Of a stretch of 64,000 nt of DNA, positions 25,182 to 33,305 are shown piece after piece. The position numbers and the translations under genes are program-made. Below the pieces are notes generated by a model that saw nothing but the letters and a program-made list of their open reading frames with translations, ran no database searches and was not told the origin of the DNA. Numbering within the stretch: position 1 is the first letter of the stretch; the number at the start of each line of letters is the position of its first letter. The stretch is taken from NCBI RefSeq assembly GCF_003952165.1, contig NZ_RXFT01000005.1, forward strand, positions 310,001 through 374,000. The letters run 5' to 3'. This stretch comes from Variovorax guangxiensis (GTDB lineage Bacteria; Pseudomonadota; Gammaproteobacteria; Burkholderiales; Burkholderiaceae_C).

Positions 25182-26126
25182 ATGAAGCTGCAACAGTTGC
25201 GCGTACTGCTGGCCGTGGCGCAGCACGGCAGCATCCACGAGGCCTCGCGCAGCCTGCACACCACCCAGCCCGCGCTGTCGAAGACCATCTCGGAGCTGGA
25301 GCGCGAACTCGGCGTGACGCTGATGTCGCGCTCCACGCGCGGCGTGAGCCTCACGGCCTACGGCACGGCGCTGGTCAAGCGCGCGAGCGTGGTCGAGCAG
25401 GAGCTGCGGCACGCGCTGGAAGACATCGAGGCGATACGCGGGCACGACGAGGCGCAGCTCAACATCGGCTTCACCGCCGTGGCCTCCAGCGGCCCGCTGC
25501 CCGATGCGATGGCCTCGTTCCGCAGGCGCTTTCCCAACGTGGCGCTGCGCGGCTTCGAGCTGCGGCCGCAGCAGATCTTCGAGGGCCTGCGCGAAGGCCG
25601 GCTCGACCTGGGGATGGTCTCCACCTGCAACGGGCCGGGAACCAACGCATTCCAGTGGGAGCCTCTCTTCTCGGTGGCCATGCACCTGTCGGTGCGCACC
25701 GGCCATCCGCTTAGGCGTGTGCGCAGGCTGCAGCCGCTGGTGGACGCCGACTGGCTCGTGCTCGACCCCATCGACGACGCGGGCAGCCCGCTGGTGAGCA
25801 TGATGAACATGCACGGGCTGGAGATGCCCAGGCGCATGGTGCAGAGCGCCTCGAACCTGCTGGGCCTGCAGCTGGCCACGCAGACCGACCTGATCAGCAT
25901 GTGGTCGGATTTCGTGTTCCACGGGGCGGGGCCGCTGCGGCTGCAGCCCCATCTGCTGGAGAAATTGCCGATCACCGACGAGCTGCCGGACTTCGACGTG
26001 TTCCTGGTCTACCGCTCGGCCGACCTGATGACGCACGCATGCGCCGAATTCGCGAAGGAGGCGCGCCACCAGGCGAAGGCCAATCCGCCGTGGCGACAGC
26101 CCCGGCGCAAGGGGAGCACGACCTAG
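25182..26126 (+). CDS. LysR family transcriptional regulator
   Basis: DNA-binding regulator of 314 residues. The N-terminal helix-turn-helix reads QLRVLLAVAQHGSIHEASRSL then TQPALSKTISELERELG, the standard LysR opening; the rest is a substrate-binding-like co-inducer domain. It is divergent from the MHS transporter/M20 hydrolase unit and is its probable regulator; the 201-bp space between contains an AT-rich stretch at 25074-25112. Its last bases overlap the stop of the opposite-strand gene at 26123 by 4 bp (CTAG). Confidence 0.92.
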   Translation: MKLQQLRVLLAVAQHGSIHEASRSLHTTQPALSKTISELERELGVTLMSRSTRGVSLTAYGTALVKRASVVEQELRHALEDIEAIRGHDEAQLNIGFTAVASSGPLPDAMASFRRRFPNVALRGFELRPQQIFEGLREGRLDLGMVSTCNGPGTNAFQWEPLFSVAMHLSVRTGHPLRRVRRLQPLVDADWLVLDPIDDAGSPLVSMMNMHGLEMPRRMVQSASNLLGLQLATQTDLISMWSDFVFHGAGPLRLQPHLLEKLPITDELPDFDVFLVYRSADLMTHACAEFAKEARHQAKANPPWRQPRRKGSTT

Positions 26127-26548
26127 GCTGCCGTGTTGTTGGCCTCGTCGTCAGCCGGCGTTTCGGGGCGGGTGAGGGTCCAGCTCTGCAGCTTGCCGCC
26201 GTTGAACACGGCATCGACGTACGAGCCGCCGCCATCGGTCCAGCGGTAGTGCTCGGGCTGCTCGTCCTTGGGCGAGCGCAGTTCGCCGAGGGCGCGCGTC
26301 ATCGCGATCACATGCATCAGCGTCACGCCCGGCTTGAGCTTGGCGTTGAGCATCACCGCGCTGGCCACATAGCCCACCGGCCGCTCGGCCGCGCGCTTGA
26401 GCACCTGCATGGCGCGGTTGAAGTGCAGCAGCAGGAACATCACGATCGCGCCACCGGCCAGGGCGACACCGCCCCACCCGCCAGCGCGCCAGGCCAGCGC
26501 CATGACGACGATGGCGCCCACGGGCAGCAGAAAGTTCTTGAAATTCAT
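26123..26548 (-). CDS. Conserved inner-membrane protein of unknown function
   Basis: A 141-residue protein with two close membrane spans at the N-terminus (LLPVGAIVVMALAW and VALAGGAIVMFLLLHF) followed by a soluble domain: RPVGYVASAVMLNAKLKPG, then a segment ending YRWTDGGGSYVDAVFNGGKL. I recall related proteins in Comamonadaceae that carry the label glycerate kinase; nothing in the sequence supports a kinase, so that name should not be used. An ATG at 26557 is an alternative start. It is convergent with the LysR gene, with stops overlapping. Confidence 0.75.
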   Translation of the reverse strand: MNFKNFLLPVGAIVVMALAWRAGGWGGVALAGGAIVMFLLLHFNRAMQVLKRAAERPVGYVASAVMLNAKLKPGVTLMHVIAMTRALGELRSPKDEQPEHYRWTDGGGSYVDAVFNGGKLQSWTLTRPETPADDEANNTAA

Positions 26549-26705
26549 GGCGTGCATTGTCGCCGCCCGTGCGCGCCCTCCGAAGTAGCCACCCCGACTA
26601 CCGCAAGGGGCGAAAAACGGTACTCGGCGCCAAAAGCGATCCGTACCGGCGCATCGGCAGGCACATTTCGCCGCACGGGCATCCGCCCGGGCCACCGAAA
26701 AGCGT

Positions 26706-27161
26706 ATGACCATTCCGCGCTCCGTCACATTCGTTCGTCTCACCCTCGCCGCCACGCTCACGGCCGCCGCGCTCAGCGGCTGCTACGTCGTGCCGCTCGG
26801 GCAACCCGCTCCCTCGGCGCCGCCTTCGCAGGCTTACGCCGTCGCGCCGGGCCCGGTCGCACAGACCTTCAACGCGCGGCTGTACCCGTCGAATGCCGAG
26901 GCCTCGCGCTACGGCGTCGTCTCCGGCACGGTGACCAACGACATGAACGGCCGCGGCCACTTCAACGCGCAGATCGGCGGCGAACAGTTTCAGGGAGAGG
27001 CAACCCGGGTCGCCGGCTCGCGTGCCAACGGCGTGGCGAACGCCACGGGCAGCCGCGGCGGCAACCTGAGTTGCCAGTATTCGATGAACTCGGCCACGCT
27101 GGGCAGCGGCCAATGCGTGCTCGACAGCGGACCGGCGTTCACGATGCACATCGGGGGATAG
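26706..27161 (+). CDS. Putative lipoprotein, unknown function
   Basis: A 151-residue exported protein. The leader LTLAATLTAAALSGC carries a lipobox (LSGC, Cys near residue 26), so it is probably lipid-anchored. A Pro/Ala-rich linker follows, then a beta-rich domain with GVVSGTVTNDMNGRGHF near 80 and a Cys pair (LSCQYSM and GQCVLDS) that may form a disulfide. No family is recognised. A strong terminator follows at 27172. It is divergent from the membrane-protein gene at 26123. Confidence 0.75.
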   Translation: MTIPRSVTFVRLTLAATLTAAALSGCYVVPLGQPAPSAPPSQAYAVAPGPVAQTFNARLYPSNAEASRYGVVSGTVTNDMNGRGHFNAQIGGEQFQGEATRVAGSRANGVANATGSRGGNLSCQYSMNSATLGSGQCVLDSGPAFTMHIGG

Positions 27162-27171
27162 GGAGGGTAGG

Positions 27172-27206
27172 CCCGGCGCGACAGCGTGCGCGCCGGGTCA
27201 TTTTTT
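27172..27206 (+). terminator. Rho-independent terminator after the lipoprotein gene
   Basis: CCCGGCGCG and CGCGCCGGG form a 9-bp GC-only stem around an 8-nt loop (27172-27197), followed by TCATTTTTT. It ends the plus-strand lipoprotein transcript 10 nt after its stop; radA ends convergently at 27214. Confidence 0.85.
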
Positions 27207-27213
27207 CCCGGTT

Positions 27214-28605
27214 TCAGTCGAGGCGGCGGACGACGTCCATCGCCTCCTCGATACGGTCCACCGCGTGGATCGTCAGCCCTTCGATTTCCTTCGCGCCCTT
27301 CTTGGGCGCGTTCGCCTTCGGCACCACCGCCACGCTGAAGCCCAGCTTGGCGGCCTCGCGCAGGCGCTCCTGCCCGCGCGGCGCGGGGCGCACCTCCCCG
27401 GCCAGGCCCACTTCGCCGAAGGCGATGAAGCCCTTGGGCATGGGCTTGCCGCGCAGGCTGGAGGTGATGGCCAGCATCACGGCCAGGTCGGCCGCGGGCT
27501 CGCTGATGCGCACGCCGCCCACCGCGTTCACGAACACGTCCTGGTCCATGCAGGCCACGCCGGCGTGGCGGTGCAGCACCGCCAGCAGCATCGCGAGGCG
27601 GTCTCGGTCCAGGCCCACCGAGAGGCGGCGCGGGCTCGGCCCGCCGTTGTCGACCAGCGCCTGGATTTCCACCAGCATCGGCCGCGTGCCTTCGAGCGTG
27701 ACGAGCACCACGCTGCCGGGCACGGGCTCGGCATGCTGGCTCAGGAAGATCGCGCTCGGATTGGTCACGCCCTTCAGGCCGCGCTCGGTCATGGCGAACA
27801 CGCCGATCTCGTTGACCGCGCCGAAGCGGTTCTTGATGGCGCGCACGAGGCGGAAGCTCGAATGCGTGTCGCCCTCGAAGTACAGCACCGTGTCGACCAT
27901 GTGCTCCAGCACGCGCGGACCGGCGAGCGCGCCCTCCTTCGTGACGTGGCCCACCAGCACTACGGCCGTGCCGCTGGTCTTGGCGAAGCGCGTGAGGTGC
28001 GCCGCGCATTCGCGCACCTGCGCCACCGAGCCCGGGGCCGAGGTGAGCTGGTCGGAGTAGACGGTCTGGATCGAGTCGATCACCGCGATGGCCGGGCGCG
28101 TGGCGTCGAGCGTGGCGATGATCTTCTCGAGCTGGATCTCCGCCAGCACCTGCACCTGCGAGTGGTCCAGGCCCAGCCGCCTGGAGCGCAGCGCCACCTG
28201 CGAGCCGCTTTCCTCGCCGGTGACGTAGAGCGCGTTCTGCCCGGCGTGCTGCAGCGCGTCGACCGCCTGCAGCAGCAGCGTCGACTTGCCGATGCCCGGG
28301 TCGCCGCCGATCAACGTGACGCCGCCGGAGACGATGCCGCCGCCCAGCACGCGGTCGAGCTCGTCGATGCCGGTGGGCGTGCGCGCGACGTCGGTCGCCT
28401 CGATCTCGGAGAGCGTCGCGAGCTCCGATGCGCCCGCGAGCGACGCGAACTGGGTGCCGAAGCGGTTGTTGGCGGGCCCGCTGCCGGCGCCCGCGACCTG
28501 CTCGACGAGCGTGTTCCATGCGCCGCAGCTGGGGCATTTGCCCAGCCACTTCGGGCTGGTGCCGCCGCATTCGCTGCAGACGAAAAGTGATTTGTCCTTG
28601 GCCAT
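27214..28605 (-). CDS. radA: DNA repair protein RadA
   Basis: RecA-like branch-migration ATPase of 463 residues. The N-terminal zinc finger has Cys10, Cys13, Cys24 and Cys27 (CSECGG and CPSCGAW). Walker A is GGDPGIGKST near residue 96, the KNRFG motif specific to RadA lies near 258, and the C-terminal third is a Lon-like domain without protease function (GGVRISEPAADLAV). Normal length. It starts 35 bp after the Bug receptor gene on the same strand, with which it may share some transcription; functionally they are unrelated. Confidence 0.95.
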   Translation of the reverse strand: MAKDKSLFVCSECGGTSPKWLGKCPSCGAWNTLVEQVAGAGSGPANNRFGTQFASLAGASELATLSEIEATDVARTPTGIDELDRVLGGGIVSGGVTLIGGDPGIGKSTLLLQAVDALQHAGQNALYVTGEESGSQVALRSRRLGLDHSQVQVLAEIQLEKIIATLDATRPAIAVIDSIQTVYSDQLTSAPGSVAQVRECAAHLTRFAKTSGTAVVLVGHVTKEGALAGPRVLEHMVDTVLYFEGDTHSSFRLVRAIKNRFGAVNEIGVFAMTERGLKGVTNPSAIFLSQHAEPVPGSVVLVTLEGTRPMLVEIQALVDNGGPSPRRLSVGLDRDRLAMLLAVLHRHAGVACMDQDVFVNAVGGVRISEPAADLAVMLAITSSLRGKPMPKGFIAFGEVGLAGEVRPAPRGQERLREAAKLGFSVAVVPKANAPKKGAKEIEGLTIHAVDRIEEAMDVVRRLD

Positions 28606-28640
28606 CCTTCGAGTTTAGGTGGCCGGGCGATGCTGCTTCT

Positions 28641-29651
28641 TCAGTCGTTGGCCTGGAAGTTCACCGCCTTCATGATCGCCGCCCATCTCGCGGTGTCCTC
28701 GCGCATGGTCTTCAGCAGCGCCTCGGGGCCGTCGCCGACCGGGTACATGCCGTTCTGCAGCAGCTGCTGGCGCACCTCGCGGGAATTCACCGCGCGCGTG
28801 AACTCGGCGCGCAGCTGGTCGAGCACCGGCTTCGGCGTCTTCTGCGGCGCGTAGTACGCGAACCAGGCGGTCGCCACCACGTCCTTCAGGCCGCTCTCCA
28901 CGAAAGTGGGCAGGCTGGGCATCAGCGGCGAGCGCTTCTCGCCGCTGGTGGCGATGACCTTCACGCGGCCGGTGGGCAGCAGCTGCAGCGCGCCGCCGAC
29001 GGTGTCGAAGTAGGCGGGAACGATGCCGCCCATCACGTCCTGGCGCGCCGGCGTGGAGCCGCGATAGGGCACGTGCACCATCGACAGCCCCGCCGATCGG
29101 TTGAGCATCTCGCCGAGAAAGTGCGAGGGCGTGCCCGCGCCGTACGACGCGAAGCTCACGCCGCCGGGCTGCTTTTTGGCCCAGGCGATGAATTCGGCGA
29201 CCGTGTTGGCCGGCACGTCCTTGTGCACCACCAGCGCGAGCTCGAAGCGGGCCGCGTTGATGATCGGCTGGAAATCCTTGACCGGGTCGTAGGTCAGGTT
29301 CCTGTAGGCGCTCGGGAACATGGTCATCATGCTCGCGGTGCCCAGCAGCAGCGTGTGGCCGTCGGGTGCGGCGGTCTTCACCACGTCGACCGCGATGCGC
29401 CCGGCGGCGCCGGAACGGTTGTCCACGATGAGCGGGCCGAGCGACTCGCGCACTTCCTGCGCGATGGCGCGGGTGAGCACGTCCTGCGTGCCGCCGGCGG
29501 GCACGCCGATGAGCACGCGGATGGGGGTTCCCGGCGCGATTGCCGGCTGCGCCCGCACGGCCGTCGCCAGCGGCGCGAGGGCCATGCCGCCGAGCGTAGC
29601 CAGCACGCGGCGGCGCCTGTGAAGATGCAGGAACTGCGGGTCTGTCGTCAT
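28641..29651 (-). CDS. Bug/TctC family tripartite tricarboxylate receptor
   Basis: Periplasmic binding protein of 336 residues. Signal region HRRRRVLATLGGMALAPLATAVRAQ, mature start PIRVLIGVPAGGTQDVLTRAIA, then LIVDNRSGAAGRIAVDVV, the classic Bug opening; MVHVPYRGSTPARQDVMGG is the second conserved block. Such receptors bind small carboxylates for TctAB carriers or act as sensors. No tctA or tctB is nearby. It is divergent from a MarR regulator across 105 bp that contains a dyad at 29720-29736, so MarR control is likely. Confidence 0.88.
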   Translation of the reverse strand: MTTDPQFLHLHRRRRVLATLGGMALAPLATAVRAQPAIAPGTPIRVLIGVPAGGTQDVLTRAIAQEVRESLGPLIVDNRSGAAGRIAVDVVKTAAPDGHTLLLGTASMMTMFPSAYRNLTYDPVKDFQPIINAARFELALVVHKDVPANTVAEFIAWAKKQPGGVSFASYGAGTPSHFLGEMLNRSAGLSMVHVPYRGSTPARQDVMGGIVPAYFDTVGGALQLLPTGRVKVIATSGEKRSPLMPSLPTFVESGLKDVVATAWFAYYAPQKTPKPVLDQLRAEFTRAVNSREVRQQLLQNGMYPVGDGPEALLKTMREDTARWAAIMKAVNFQAND

Positions 29652-29719
29652 CTGTCTTGTCTCCGTTGCTTGCTGTCTGCGCAGCGCGATGGGTCGCGGC
29701 CACTGTAGAGCGCCGACAA

Positions 29720-29736
29720 TTGGTTCATCTAATCAA
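29720..29736. promoter_or_regulatory. Candidate MarR operator between the Bug receptor and marR
   Basis: TTGGTT-CATCT-AATCAA is an inverted repeat (5 of 6 positions) in the AT-richest part of the 105-bp divergent region, 21 nt before the marR start. Such short dyads are typical MarR sites, but no experimental consensus for this regulator is known to me. Confidence 0.35.
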
Positions 29737-29756
29737 TCATTGCCCGGGCAAACCCT

Positions 29757-30269
29757 ATGCCGATGCAAGCGCAGCCCCGCACGCTCGACGACCTGCTGCT
29801 CTACCGCACCAGCCGGCTGCTGTCGGTCGCGGGCAGCATGGTCATCCGGCTGTGCGAGGGGCGCTTCGGCATCACGCGGCGCGAATGGCGGCTCATCGCC
29901 ACGCTCGCGGGGCACGGCGCGCTGGGCTCGTCGCAACTGGCGGAGCACGCGCAGCTCGACCGGGCACGTACGTCGCGCGCCGTGAGCTCGCTGGTCGAGA
30001 AGGAACTGGTCTCGCGCGAGCAGCCCGCGGGCGACCGCCGCCATGTGCTCCTGCGCCTGACCGCGCGAGGCACGAAGCTGCATGCGGAGCTTTATCCGCT
30101 GGTCTGCGCGATCAACACCGAGCTGCTGGGTGCGCTGAAGACCGACGAAGTGGCGCTGCTCGACGACATGCTGCAGCGCCTGCATGCGCGCGGCGAGGCG
30201 ATGGTGGCTGCCGCAGCCGACCTGCCCAAGGCCGACCGGCGCCGCCGTGAAGCACCCGCCGCGCGCTGA
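29757..30269 (+). CDS. MarR family transcriptional regulator
   Basis: Winged-helix regulator of 170 residues. The DNA-binding region runs GITRREWRLIATLAGHG, SSQLAEHAQLDRARTSRAVSSL and ends in the wing EKELVSREQPAGDRRHVLLRLT, all in MarR order. A basic tail (KADRRRREAPAAR) extends the C-terminus. It is divergent from the Bug receptor gene and upstream of hpaR, another MarR-type gene. Likely repressor responding to an aromatic or organic acid; ligand unknown. Confidence 0.88.
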   Translation: MPMQAQPRTLDDLLLYRTSRLLSVAGSMVIRLCEGRFGITRREWRLIATLAGHGALGSSQLAEHAQLDRARTSRAVSSLVEKELVSREQPAGDRRHVLLRLTARGTKLHAELYPLVCAINTELLGALKTDEVALLDDMLQRLHARGEAMVAAAADLPKADRRRREAPAAR

Positions 30270-30351
30270 AGCGCACCGCACGGCGTATCCGTGCATACCC
30301 TAGGTTTGCGAATCGACCCGGCAATCGGCTAGGAAAGCCGCGACGATTCAT

Positions 30352-30363
30352 TTAACATGTTAA
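30352..30363. promoter_or_regulatory. Palindrome upstream of hpaR, probable HpaR operator
   Basis: TTAACATGTTAA is a perfect 12-bp palindrome 22 nt before the TTG start of hpaR, in an otherwise GC-rich context. HpaR-type MarR repressors bind dyads in their own and the hpa promoters, so autoregulation of the operon is the simplest reading. Confidence 0.6.
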
Positions 30364-30385
30364 GTAATTTCGGAAGAGACAAGCC

Positions 30386-30823
30386 TTGAGCACCACATTC
30401 ACTCATCGCAACCTGCCGCGCCTGCTGCTGCAGGCACGCGAGGCCGTGATGGCCCACACGCGGCCCAGCCTGCGGGAGCATGCGCTGTCCGACCAGCAAT
30501 GGCGCGTGCTGCGCGTGCTGGGCGAGCACGGCGCGGTCGACACCGGCCGCGTGGCGCGCGAGGCCTTCATCCTCGGGCCCAGCCTCACCGGCGTGCTCGC
30601 GCGCATGGAGCGCGACAACCTCATCACCCGTTCGCGCGATCCGGCCGACCAGCGCCGCACCGTGGTCGAGGCCACGCCGCACGGCATGAAGCTGGTGAAG
30701 CGGCTGGGCAGCAGCATCGAGGCCCACTACGACTGGATGGAACAGTCCCTCGGCAAGGCCAAGCTCGCGCAGCTCTACGGGCTGCTCGACGAACTCATCG
30801 CACTGGAGCAACCCTCGCCATGA
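30386..30823 (+). CDS. hpaR: Homoprotocatechuate degradation repressor HpaR (MarR family)
   Basis: MarR-type repressor of 145 residues, first gene of the hpa operon. The start RNLPRLLLQAREAVMAHTRPSL and the helix-turn-helix ALSDQQWRVLRVLGEHGAVDTGRVA are close to HpaR/HpcR, and the wing carries RSRDPADQRRTVVEAT. The start is TTG at 30386 with GGAAGAG 7 nt upstream. A perfect palindrome lies just upstream. The stop overlaps hpaG1 by 4 bp. In enterobacteria this protein releases DNA on binding homoprotocatechuate or hydroxyphenylacetates. Confidence 0.9.
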   Translation: MSTTFTHRNLPRLLLQAREAVMAHTRPSLREHALSDQQWRVLRVLGEHGAVDTGRVAREAFILGPSLTGVLARMERDNLITRSRDPADQRRTVVEATPHGMKLVKRLGSSIEAHYDWMEQSLGKAKLAQLYGLLDELIALEQPSP

Positions 30824-31458
30824 GCAGCACTCCCCATTTCCTGCCCACAGGCACGGTGTACGGCACCCTGCTCAACTTCCGCGCGGAGGTGGAGGCGCTC
30901 GCGCCGCAGATGACGCAGCCGCCCTACAAGGCACCGCCGAAGGCGCCCGTGCTCTACGTGAAGACGGCCAACACCTGGAGCCCGCACGGCAGCGCCATCA
31001 CGGTGCCGGCCGGCGTACCCGAGGTCGAAGTCGGCGCGAGCATCGGCATGGTGATCGGCGCCGAGGGCGACGTCGAAGGCTTCGTGCTGATGAACGACCT
31101 GTCGATTCCCCACGCGAGCTTCTTCCGCCCGCCGGTCAAGTTCAAGTGCGTCGACGGCTTCCTCGGCATCGGTCCCGTGCTGCGCGACGCGCAGGAAGTG
31201 GCCGACCCCGCGAATTTCCGCGCCGAGGTGCGCATCAACGGCGAACTGAAGCAGTCGCTCGACTTCTCGCAGCTGGTGCGACCGGCGCAGCAGCTGCTCG
31301 CCGACGTCGGCGAGTTCATGACGCTCGCGCACGGCGACGTGCTGATGCTCGGCTGCGGCGCCGGCCGTCCGCTGGCCCGCGCGGGCGACCGCATCGACAT
31401 CTCCGCGCCGGGTTTCGAGACCCTGAGCAATACGCTGGTGAAGGAGGCCACGGCATGA
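30820..31458 (+). CDS. hpaG1: HpaG, N-terminal-type half (5-oxopent-3-ene-tricarboxylate decarboxylase/isomerase)
   Basis: Enzyme of the fumarylacetoacetase-like fold, 212 residues, equivalent to the N-terminal half of the E. coli bifunctional HpaG. It acts after ring cleavage and isomerisation in homoprotocatechuate breakdown, decarboxylating OPET and isomerising the product to OHED. Blocks seen: GTVYGTLLNFRAEVEAL at the start, KTANTWSPHGSAITVP near 50 and FKCVDGFLGIGPVL near 110. Overlaps hpaR upstream and hpaG2 downstream by 4 bp each, so the two halves are made together. Confidence 0.9.
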   Translation: MSSTPHFLPTGTVYGTLLNFRAEVEALAPQMTQPPYKAPPKAPVLYVKTANTWSPHGSAITVPAGVPEVEVGASIGMVIGAEGDVEGFVLMNDLSIPHASFFRPPVKFKCVDGFLGIGPVLRDAQEVADPANFRAEVRINGELKQSLDFSQLVRPAQQLLADVGEFMTLAHGDVLMLGCGAGRPLARAGDRIDISAPGFETLSNTLVKEATA

Positions 31459-32225
31459 AGCACGCACGCGTCATCTTCGAAGGCCGCGAGTACACCGGCA
31501 CCAGCCACGAATTCGACGGCCGGCCCGACGCGGCCGTGCAGCTGGACGACGGCCGCGTCGTGCCGCAGGAGCAGCTCGTGTGGCTGCCGCCGCTTGCACC
31601 GACTGCGCGCCCGCGCACCATCCTCGCGCTGGGCCTCAACTACGCCGACCACGCCAAGGAACTCGAATTCAAGGCGCCCGAGGAGCCGCTGGTGTTCGTC
31701 AAGGGCCAGAGCGCGCTCATCGGCCATCGCCAGCACACGCGGCGCCCGGCCGGCGTGCAGTTCATGCACTACGAATGCGAGCTCGCCATCGTGGTCGGCA
31801 AGACCGCGAGGAACGTGAAGCGCGACGACGCCTACGACTTCATCGGCGGCTACACCGTGGCCAACGACTACGCCATCCGCGACTACCTGGAGAACTGGTA
31901 CCGCCCCAACCTGCGCGTGAAGAACCGCGACACCTGCACGCCGCTGGGCCCGTGGTTCGTGGACGCCGCCGACATCGCCGACCCGATGGCGCTCGCGCTG
32001 CGCACCACGGTGAACGGCACCGTCACGCAGGAAGGCAACACGCGCGACATGATCTTCGACGCGCCCTTCCTCATCGAGTACTTCAGCCGCTTCATGACGC
32101 TCTCGCCGGGCGACCTGATCCTCACCGGCACGCCCGACGGCGTGGTCGACTGCAAGCCGGGCGACGTGGTCGTCACCGAGATCGAAGGCATCGGCGCGCT
32201 GGTCAACACCATCGCGGCGGCCTGA
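31455..32225 (+). CDS. hpaG2: HpaG, C-terminal-type half (fumarylacetoacetate hydrolase family)
   Basis: Second subunit of the OPET decarboxylase/HHDD isomerase, 256 residues, fumarylacetoacetase fold. Metal-binding acidic residues are in QFMHYECELAIVVGK near 100-115; ANDYAIRDYLENWYRPNLR near 140-155 and MTLSPGDLILTGTPDGV near 215 are typical of HpaG2. Translationally coupled to hpaG1 by ATGA. A Bug receptor gene follows after 69 bp with its own GGAGA. Confidence 0.92.
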   Translation: MKHARVIFEGREYTGTSHEFDGRPDAAVQLDDGRVVPQEQLVWLPPLAPTARPRTILALGLNYADHAKELEFKAPEEPLVFVKGQSALIGHRQHTRRPAGVQFMHYECELAIVVGKTARNVKRDDAYDFIGGYTVANDYAIRDYLENWYRPNLRVKNRDTCTPLGPWFVDAADIADPMALALRTTVNGTVTQEGNTRDMIFDAPFLIEYFSRFMTLSPGDLILTGTPDGVVDCKPGDVVVTEIEGIGALVNTIAAA

Positions 32226-32294
32226 GCCGGTGCGCCGTCGCAGCGCATCTTTTCCTTGCCATATCCAAAACCAGATCAGCGGAGACAACACGAC

Positions 32295-33275
32295 ATGATC
32301 ACCGGCAGAAAGCTCCTCCAGTCCACCGCGGCCGCCCTGGCGCTGGCCGTCTCGGCCGCAGCCCTCGCGCAGAACGCCTACCCCGCCAAGCCCGTGCGCT
32401 GGGTGGTCGGCTACCCGGCCGGCGGCGGTACCGACTTCCTCGCGCGCACCGTGGGCGCGCAGGTCTCGCAGCAGATGGGCCAGCCGGTGCTGGTGGACAA
32501 CCGCCCCGGCGCGGGCGCGATCATCGCGTCGGAGAACGTGGCGCGTTCGCCGGGCGACGGCTACACCGTGTTCTCCGCCGACAACGGCGTGCTGGTCTAC
32601 AACCCCGCGCTCTACAGGAAGCTGCCCTACGACGCCGAGAAAGACTTCGCCCTCGTCGGCATGATGGGGCGCTCGCCGCTCATCATCACCGCGGCGCCCA
32701 ATGCCGGCATCGCCGACGCGAAGGCGCTGCTGGCCGCGCTGAAGGCATCGCCCGGCAAGTACAGCATCGCGACGCCGGGCACCGGCAGCCCGCACCACCT
32801 CGCCTACGAACTGTTCCAGCGCGAGGCCGGCGTGTCGATGCTGCACGTGCCCTACAAGGGCGGCGCCCCCGCGCTGCAGGACCTGATGGGCGGCCAGGTC
32901 GCGCTGATGATGCTCGACCTGCCCAGTGGCGTGAGCGCCGTCAAGGCCGGCAAGGTGATTCCGCTGCTGGCCATGTCGGGCGAGCGCGTGCCGCAGCTGC
33001 CCAACGTTCCCACGGCCAAGGAGCTCGGCTTCGCCAACGTCGAGGCCTACACATGGCAGGGCCTCGTGACGCCCGCGGCCACGCCGAAGGAAGTACAGGC
33101 GAAGCTGGGCAGCGAGCTGCAGAAGGCCATGGCCGATGCCGGCGTGAAGCAGAAGCTCTACGACGCCGGCTGGGAAGCACGCCCCGCCGACGCTACCGAA
33201 ATGACGCGCTACGCCGATTCGGAGCGCAAGAAGTGGCATGCCCTCATCAAGTCGCGCGACATCAAGCTGGACTGA
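32295..33275 (+). CDS. Bug/TctC family receptor within the hpa operon
   Basis: Periplasmic binding protein of 326 residues. Signal peptide ALALAVSAAALAQ, mature start AYPAKPVRWVVGYPAGGGTDFLARTV, then LVDNRPGAGAIIASENVA; MLHVPYKGGAPALQDLMGGQVALM is the second family block. It lies between hpaG2 and hpaE and should capture a substrate or intermediate of the pathway, perhaps a hydroxyphenylacetate. No membrane partner TctA/TctB is in the window. Start at ATG 32295 with GGAGA at 9 nt; an earlier in-frame start has no ribosome site. Confidence 0.88.
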   Translation: MITGRKLLQSTAAALALAVSAAALAQNAYPAKPVRWVVGYPAGGGTDFLARTVGAQVSQQMGQPVLVDNRPGAGAIIASENVARSPGDGYTVFSADNGVLVYNPALYRKLPYDAEKDFALVGMMGRSPLIITAAPNAGIADAKALLAALKASPGKYSIATPGTGSPHHLAYELFQREAGVSMLHVPYKGGAPALQDLMGGQVALMMLDLPSGVSAVKAGKVIPLLAMSGERVPQLPNVPTAKELGFANVEAYTWQGLVTPAATPKEVQAKLGSELQKAMADAGVKQKLYDAGWEARPADATEMTRYADSERKKWHALIKSRDIKLD

Positions 33276-33305
33276 CAGATCCGGACCCTTTTTGGACCCT
33301 TTCCC

